Positions 31,142-34,444 of a DNA stretch of 34,444 nucleotides are shown here, one piece after another (positions within the stretch are counted from its first letter, which is position 1; each line of letters starts with the position of its first letter). A program made the position numbers and the translations under genes. The notes below the pieces were generated by a model, which searched no databases, was not told the origin of the DNA, and saw only the letters and a list, made by a program, of their open reading frames with translations. The stretch is from Protostelium mycophagum (Eukaryota > Evosea > Variosea > Protosteliida > Protosteliaceae), in the NCBI GenBank assembly GCA_002081555.1, contig MZNV01000787.1, positions 1 to 34,444 of the forward strand, read 5' to 3'.

Positions 31142-32410
31142 ATGCGGGCTGCTCTCCTCGTCTTTTGCCTCTTTGGAATGGCGGCCGCTAAGATGGATCT
31201 CTACAATCAGAATGGATTTTATCCTTATGCTATTCATGAACCCGAGGGTGGTCTGGGTGAGATTCTCCTGCACCTGCTCTATCATCATTGACCACCGACA
31301 GCAAAGCCATGGCCAGTCTTCTTGTTCTTACATGGATCGGGCAGCCGATCTGATAACGTGAGTTCTCCCTCTATGTCATGGTCTCTAAACTTCCAAGGAT
31401 TTCCTCAACCATGCACAATGGGACGGAGTCGGATGGCTTTTGGGAAGATGGAATAGAGGTAACAAGGGAGCCAACGAAGCTTTCGCTGCCCAAAAGTTTC
31501 TCTCCATATTGCCTGTTGCTCGTATGAGCAGTCCGTAAGATTTCACCACCTCATCACATGTCGCTCCTAATCATCGGCAGTTATGGCTGGAACACGGCCG
31601 AGGTGATGAAGGTCGTCAAGGAAGTCACTGCGAAATATGGAGATGCTCTCGACTTGAACAGATTCTATGTCTCTGGATTCTCCATGGTTCGTCCTTCCAA
31701 TCATCATCATACTCATGATGAGACAGGGAGCTATTGGAACGATGGACTTCATCGCCGCTTACTCTGATATGGTCGCAGCCGCCCTTCCTTCTGCCGGGTT
31801 CTTATCACAAGGAAACTACAACAAAGTAAAGCACCTGTACATTATTAGATTATTGACCGTTGTAGTTGTCCAAATTGCCCATCAATTGGTTCTGTTCTGA
31901 GAAAGACGACAAAATTACCCCCTCCACCTGCAGGGCAGCCTGGGCACAGCTGACAGCCACTGGAAACCGGGTGTCCAACTTCACCATGTACCCCGCATAC
32001 ATGAACATTCCTCACAGTAACTCTGGAGTAGACGACATGTCCACTGTACGTCTTTCATTCGTATTATATCTTCAAGATTGTATATTCTTGATTTATTTTT
32101 ATTTTTAATTTTTGTTCATTTTCTGAATTGGTGCAGCATCCATTCACAGCTGACAATCTACAATGGGTCATGGCACACACTAAAACTCGCCAAAACGGCA
32201 CAGATCCCACCTACGCACCACCCACCTACGCGCCTTCCCCAACTGCGGGAAACAAAGGTAAGAGGGGAATACCAGATAGACATGCTGAAAAATCCAGGTG
32301 ACTGGGTGTTCTGCCAGAAATCATCTGAGTGCGCGAACCACTGCTGCTCAAAGCAATATTCTAATGATGGAAACCTCAAATGTACTCCTGGCGGGAAACA
32401 GTGTGTTTAA
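31142..32410 (+). CDS. secreted PHB-depolymerase/feruloyl-esterase-like hydrolase with Cys-rich tail
   Basis: Eight exons: 31142-31250, 31302-31357, 31398-31534, 31581-31686, 31727-31825, 31866-32045, 32137-32257, 32298-32410; 306 residues. MRAALLVFCLFGMAAA is a signal peptide. The hydrolase core shows WPVFLFLHGSGSRSDN (oxyanion region), NRFYVSGFSMGAIGTMDF with the nucleophile Ser about 135 in G-F-S-M-G, FCSEKDDKITP around the likely acid, and a His in YMNIPHS, the order seen in extracellular polyhydroxybutyrate depolymerase-like and feruloyl esterases. A Thr/Pro linker (DPTYAPPTYAPSPTAG) leads to a small domain with six Cys in 33 residues (FCQKSSECANHCCSKQY...), possibly a binding module. 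It may degrade plant or microbial polymers outside the cell. Intron 31826-31865 ends in CGTTGTAG. Confidence 0.85.
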
Positions 32411-32843
32411 CTCTGGAGAATAAATACTCACGATATTGTAAATGATTACAGTCGAATGTGTGTGTTTGTTTTCATGTCCAAATCATGCCTCCCGAGAGTA
32501 AGGCATATTCTGTACACGTAATAACACGTCAGTTTCTGAATTAAATAAAATGATGCACCATGATATTGTTGTGCAAAAATCAGAGTGGTGCCACAAACAT
32601 CTCACTCTAACTGCCGTTCCTTAGATGCCATCTGTAAATTGATGGTGTAAATAGCAGTCGTCACAACTTTATGTAAAAATTAGGCCTTGTAAGCTTCCGT
32701 GACTTTGAACGTAACAAAATTGTCCCAATGAACCAATTTGCAGTATTAACCATTCAATAAATCCTTTTCTTCTCATTGAACATGTTTGCATCTATTTGAA
32801 TTTTTTAAACAAAAAACAATCATATTCCTTTATCTTCAAACAA
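32411..32843. other. convergent intergenic stretch
   Basis: About 430 nt of AT-rich sequence between two stops. AATAAA is present at 32421-32426 for the esterase, and AATAAA again near 32756. Nothing else is recognisable. Confidence 0.4.
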
Positions 32844-33436
32844 TTAAGCCTGGATATTCAGGGTTTTTTTAATGGCGACGTAGCGGTTGACTCTCTTGGT
32901 GACGTATACAACAGCCATGATGTACAGGAAAGAGATGAAGACGGGCACTCCAATCAAGATGGAGAATGCAATACTCAAATCTCTCTTGTGTGCTTGTCCA
33001 CAAGTTTTGAAGGAGTCTCCATAACAGGTGATTCTGTAGTCAAAGATGGCAATGAGAGTCCCCATAGGGATGAGACTGCCTGCAATTAAAAGGCTGTTCA
33101 AGGCAGAAATGACCTTGGTTCCAGTGATGACCTGAGAGAGTCACTCGTTGATTGTGTAGAAGTAAAGATTCACCTCATGCATAAATTGAATGGAGCTCTT
33201 GTGGCGGATGACAAGCATCACAGAGCCAAAAGCGGCAAGAACCAGAGGCAGGGCAGGGTAAAGGAAAGAAAGGAACCAATATCTCTCACTCCAGAAGAGA
33301 GACCCAAAGATCAAGCCGCAATACCACTGACAGAGGCTGCGGCCACAAAGACAGAGATGAAGGCAGGAAAGTAGATGCTCAGTGCTGGTGGATACACCGC
33401 TGATTGGGATAATAGTGGTTGTGCCTCTGCGCCCAT
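32844..33436 (-). CDS. small four-transmembrane protein
   Basis: Three exons: 33436-33353, 33326-33174, 33131-32844; 174 residues. Four hydrophobic segments are visible: IYFPAFISWYCGLIFGSLF, FLYPALPLVLAAFGSVMLVI, ALNSLLIAGSLIPMGTLIAI and SIAFSILIGVPVFISFLYIM, with a loop containing two Cys (ITCYGDSFKTCGQ) and a basic C-terminus. I do not recognise the family. The N-terminus MGAEAQPLLSQ contains an acidic dileucine-like sorting motif (EAQPLL), which hints at an endosomal or lysosomal membrane. The first intron is 26 nt; unspliced, the frame reads on through SVFVAAASVSGIAA to a TGA, so a single-base frameshift is the alternative reading. Confidence 0.62.
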
Positions 33437-33912
33437 GATGGTCTTTTGTTTTTTGTTTCTGTTTTTTGTTCACAAGGATTTCACGAAACAAGGCAAAAAC
33501 GAAATAACAACCAAAATTTCCGTGGGGATGTCCACATTCGAAACTGGTAGAAAACTTATCTGTGATCGACAGAAAGCGTGCATAAGGACAAGCAGACACA
33601 AAGCAAAGAGAATACACATCAAAGAAGATAGCAACAATCTGCTCCTTTGACTTTGGGGGTATTTTTATCCAAGCAAGGGTCTTAATGTGATTTTACAACG
33701 CGTCTCATCTTTTTGGTCCTTCATACGTTACATTTATGGGGGTGAGTGCTTAAATCACATTTTTGTGGATTTTTTTTTGAAAAAAATTAAATTCGTATTT
33801 TTGAGATTGAAAAAATCTCCTGCTACCTATTTTCCATGAACAAAAATTTTCTCAAAAATATATTTAAAATATTTCAGAAAATAGGACAAAAATAATAAAT
33901 AAATATTTCCAG
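33437..33912. other. region between the 4TM gene and the XRN-like exons
   Basis: It includes the 4TM gene promoter and AT-rich DNA (33750-33912) that looks like an intron: a consensus GTGAGT at 33742 and an acceptor TTTCCAG at 33906-33912. An exon of the XRN-like gene should end near 33741, but the frames there give no recognisable XRN sequence. Confidence 0.4.
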
Positions 33913-34444
33913 TTAATGTTGGCCATTGCGACGCACAAGGATAAATGTATGGTTCTTAGAGAGGCTCCTTATGCCCACAACAGTCCACTTAAAAAACGGG
34001 TAAGTTTATAATCCAGACAATTTTCCGTGAAATCTCCGCGAAATTTCCATTTGAAATATGTCAAGTGACTGAGTTTATAGGAACATACTAGACACACCTT
34101 TCAATTGGTGGATTTTAATATGTTGAGGAATCACATTGACAACAAGGTTTTGTTTCACTTGTAATTATTTTGAATCCTTCAATATTCACTCTGTACAGTT
34201 GAGGGCAAACCTATCTCCCTCCCTCTGTCTACAACGAGAAGAGGAAGGGGGGCGACTATTGTATGATTTAGACAGAATTATGGATGATTTCGTTTTGACA
34301 TTATTTCTCTGCGGAAATGATTTTCTTCCATGTTGGATATTGGGGAAGGTATTACATCATATGTCAAACCAAGGCATGTCACGTCATGTCAAAATATGAC
34401 AGATTGACAGGTGCATGAGATATTTCTTTGGTCTTTACGCAGAC
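33913..34444 (+). CDS. partial XRN-type 5'-3' exoribonuclease, cut by window edge
   Basis: Supported exons are 33913-33999, 34081-34146 and 34199-34348; the gene continues past 34444. The pieces line up in order with the catalytic domain of XRN1/XRN2: LMLAIATHKDKCMVLREAP, FQLVDFNMLRNHIDNKL, LYDLDRIMDDFVLTLF and LCGNDFLP. XRN enzymes degrade 5'-monophosphate RNA in mRNA decay or transcription termination. Two oddities: the Asp-rich metal-binding motif that normally directly precedes the LMLAIATH stretch is not visible upstream, and after GNDFLP the expected H-L-P segment is replaced by CWILGK. Either the flanking exons were missed or this is a diverged or decaying copy. The next splice junction after 34348 is uncertain (acceptors at 34410 or 34442). 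Confidence 0.65.

Noticed and set aside
1-34444. CRISPR arrays, insertion sequences or prokaryotic operons
   Set aside because: The window is eukaryotic, with dense spliceosomal introns. No direct-repeat arrays, transposase genes or Shine-Dalgarno-led gene strings were seen.

Overview
This is eukaryotic nuclear DNA from a compact, intron-dense genome. Twenty complete protein-coding genes and one gene cut by the right edge fit in 34.4 kb. The genes are split by many introns, mostly 36-50 nt, nearly all GT-AG. I rebuilt exons by hand from splice signals and reading frame; every complete model given here has a coding length divisible by three. The mix of homeobox, RhoGAP-SH3, SPF27/BCAS2, XRN and CGI-58-like genes, with very short introns and tiny intergenic gaps, suggests a free-living amoeboid protist (an amoebozoan is my best guess, by inference only).

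Left part (1-10.6 kb): a TDP2-like phosphodiesterase (-), an unknown secreted protein (+), an ABHD4/5 (CGI-58)-like hydrolase (+), an 18-exon secreted glycosidase-like protein with a fascin-like trefoil region and a probable GPI tail (+), and a YdhF-type aldo/keto reductase (-).

Middle (11.2-19.5 kb): an unknown protein (-) starting only 37 nt after the stop of a homeobox gene whose homeodomain has Asp at position 50 (-), a small basic protein (+), a 15-exon RhoGAP-SH3 coiled-coil protein (-), a protein with a ubiquitin-like region (-) and a disordered, probably nuclear protein (+).

Right part (19.7-34.4 kb): a mitochondrial-type short-chain dehydrogenase (+), two charged coiled-coil proteins (-), a TPR protein (+), a 7TM protein (-), splicing factor SPF27/BCAS2 (-) head-to-head with an HSDL2-type dehydrogenase (+), a secreted esterase with a Cys-rich tail (+), a 4TM protein (-) and part of an XRN-type exonuclease (+).

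The genes form no obvious pathway. The most unusual signal lies in the non-coding DNA. The octamer CGTTGTAG (or its complement) occurs about twenty times, often exactly at 3' splice sites or inside introns. The palindromes GAAATTTC and TGACGTCA are also strongly over-represented. Several introns carry perfect palindromes of 14-27 nt, one starting exactly at a 5' splice site and one ending exactly at a 3' splice site. A class of mini-introns (exactly 26 nt three times, and candidates of 17 nt) is needed to keep several genes in frame.
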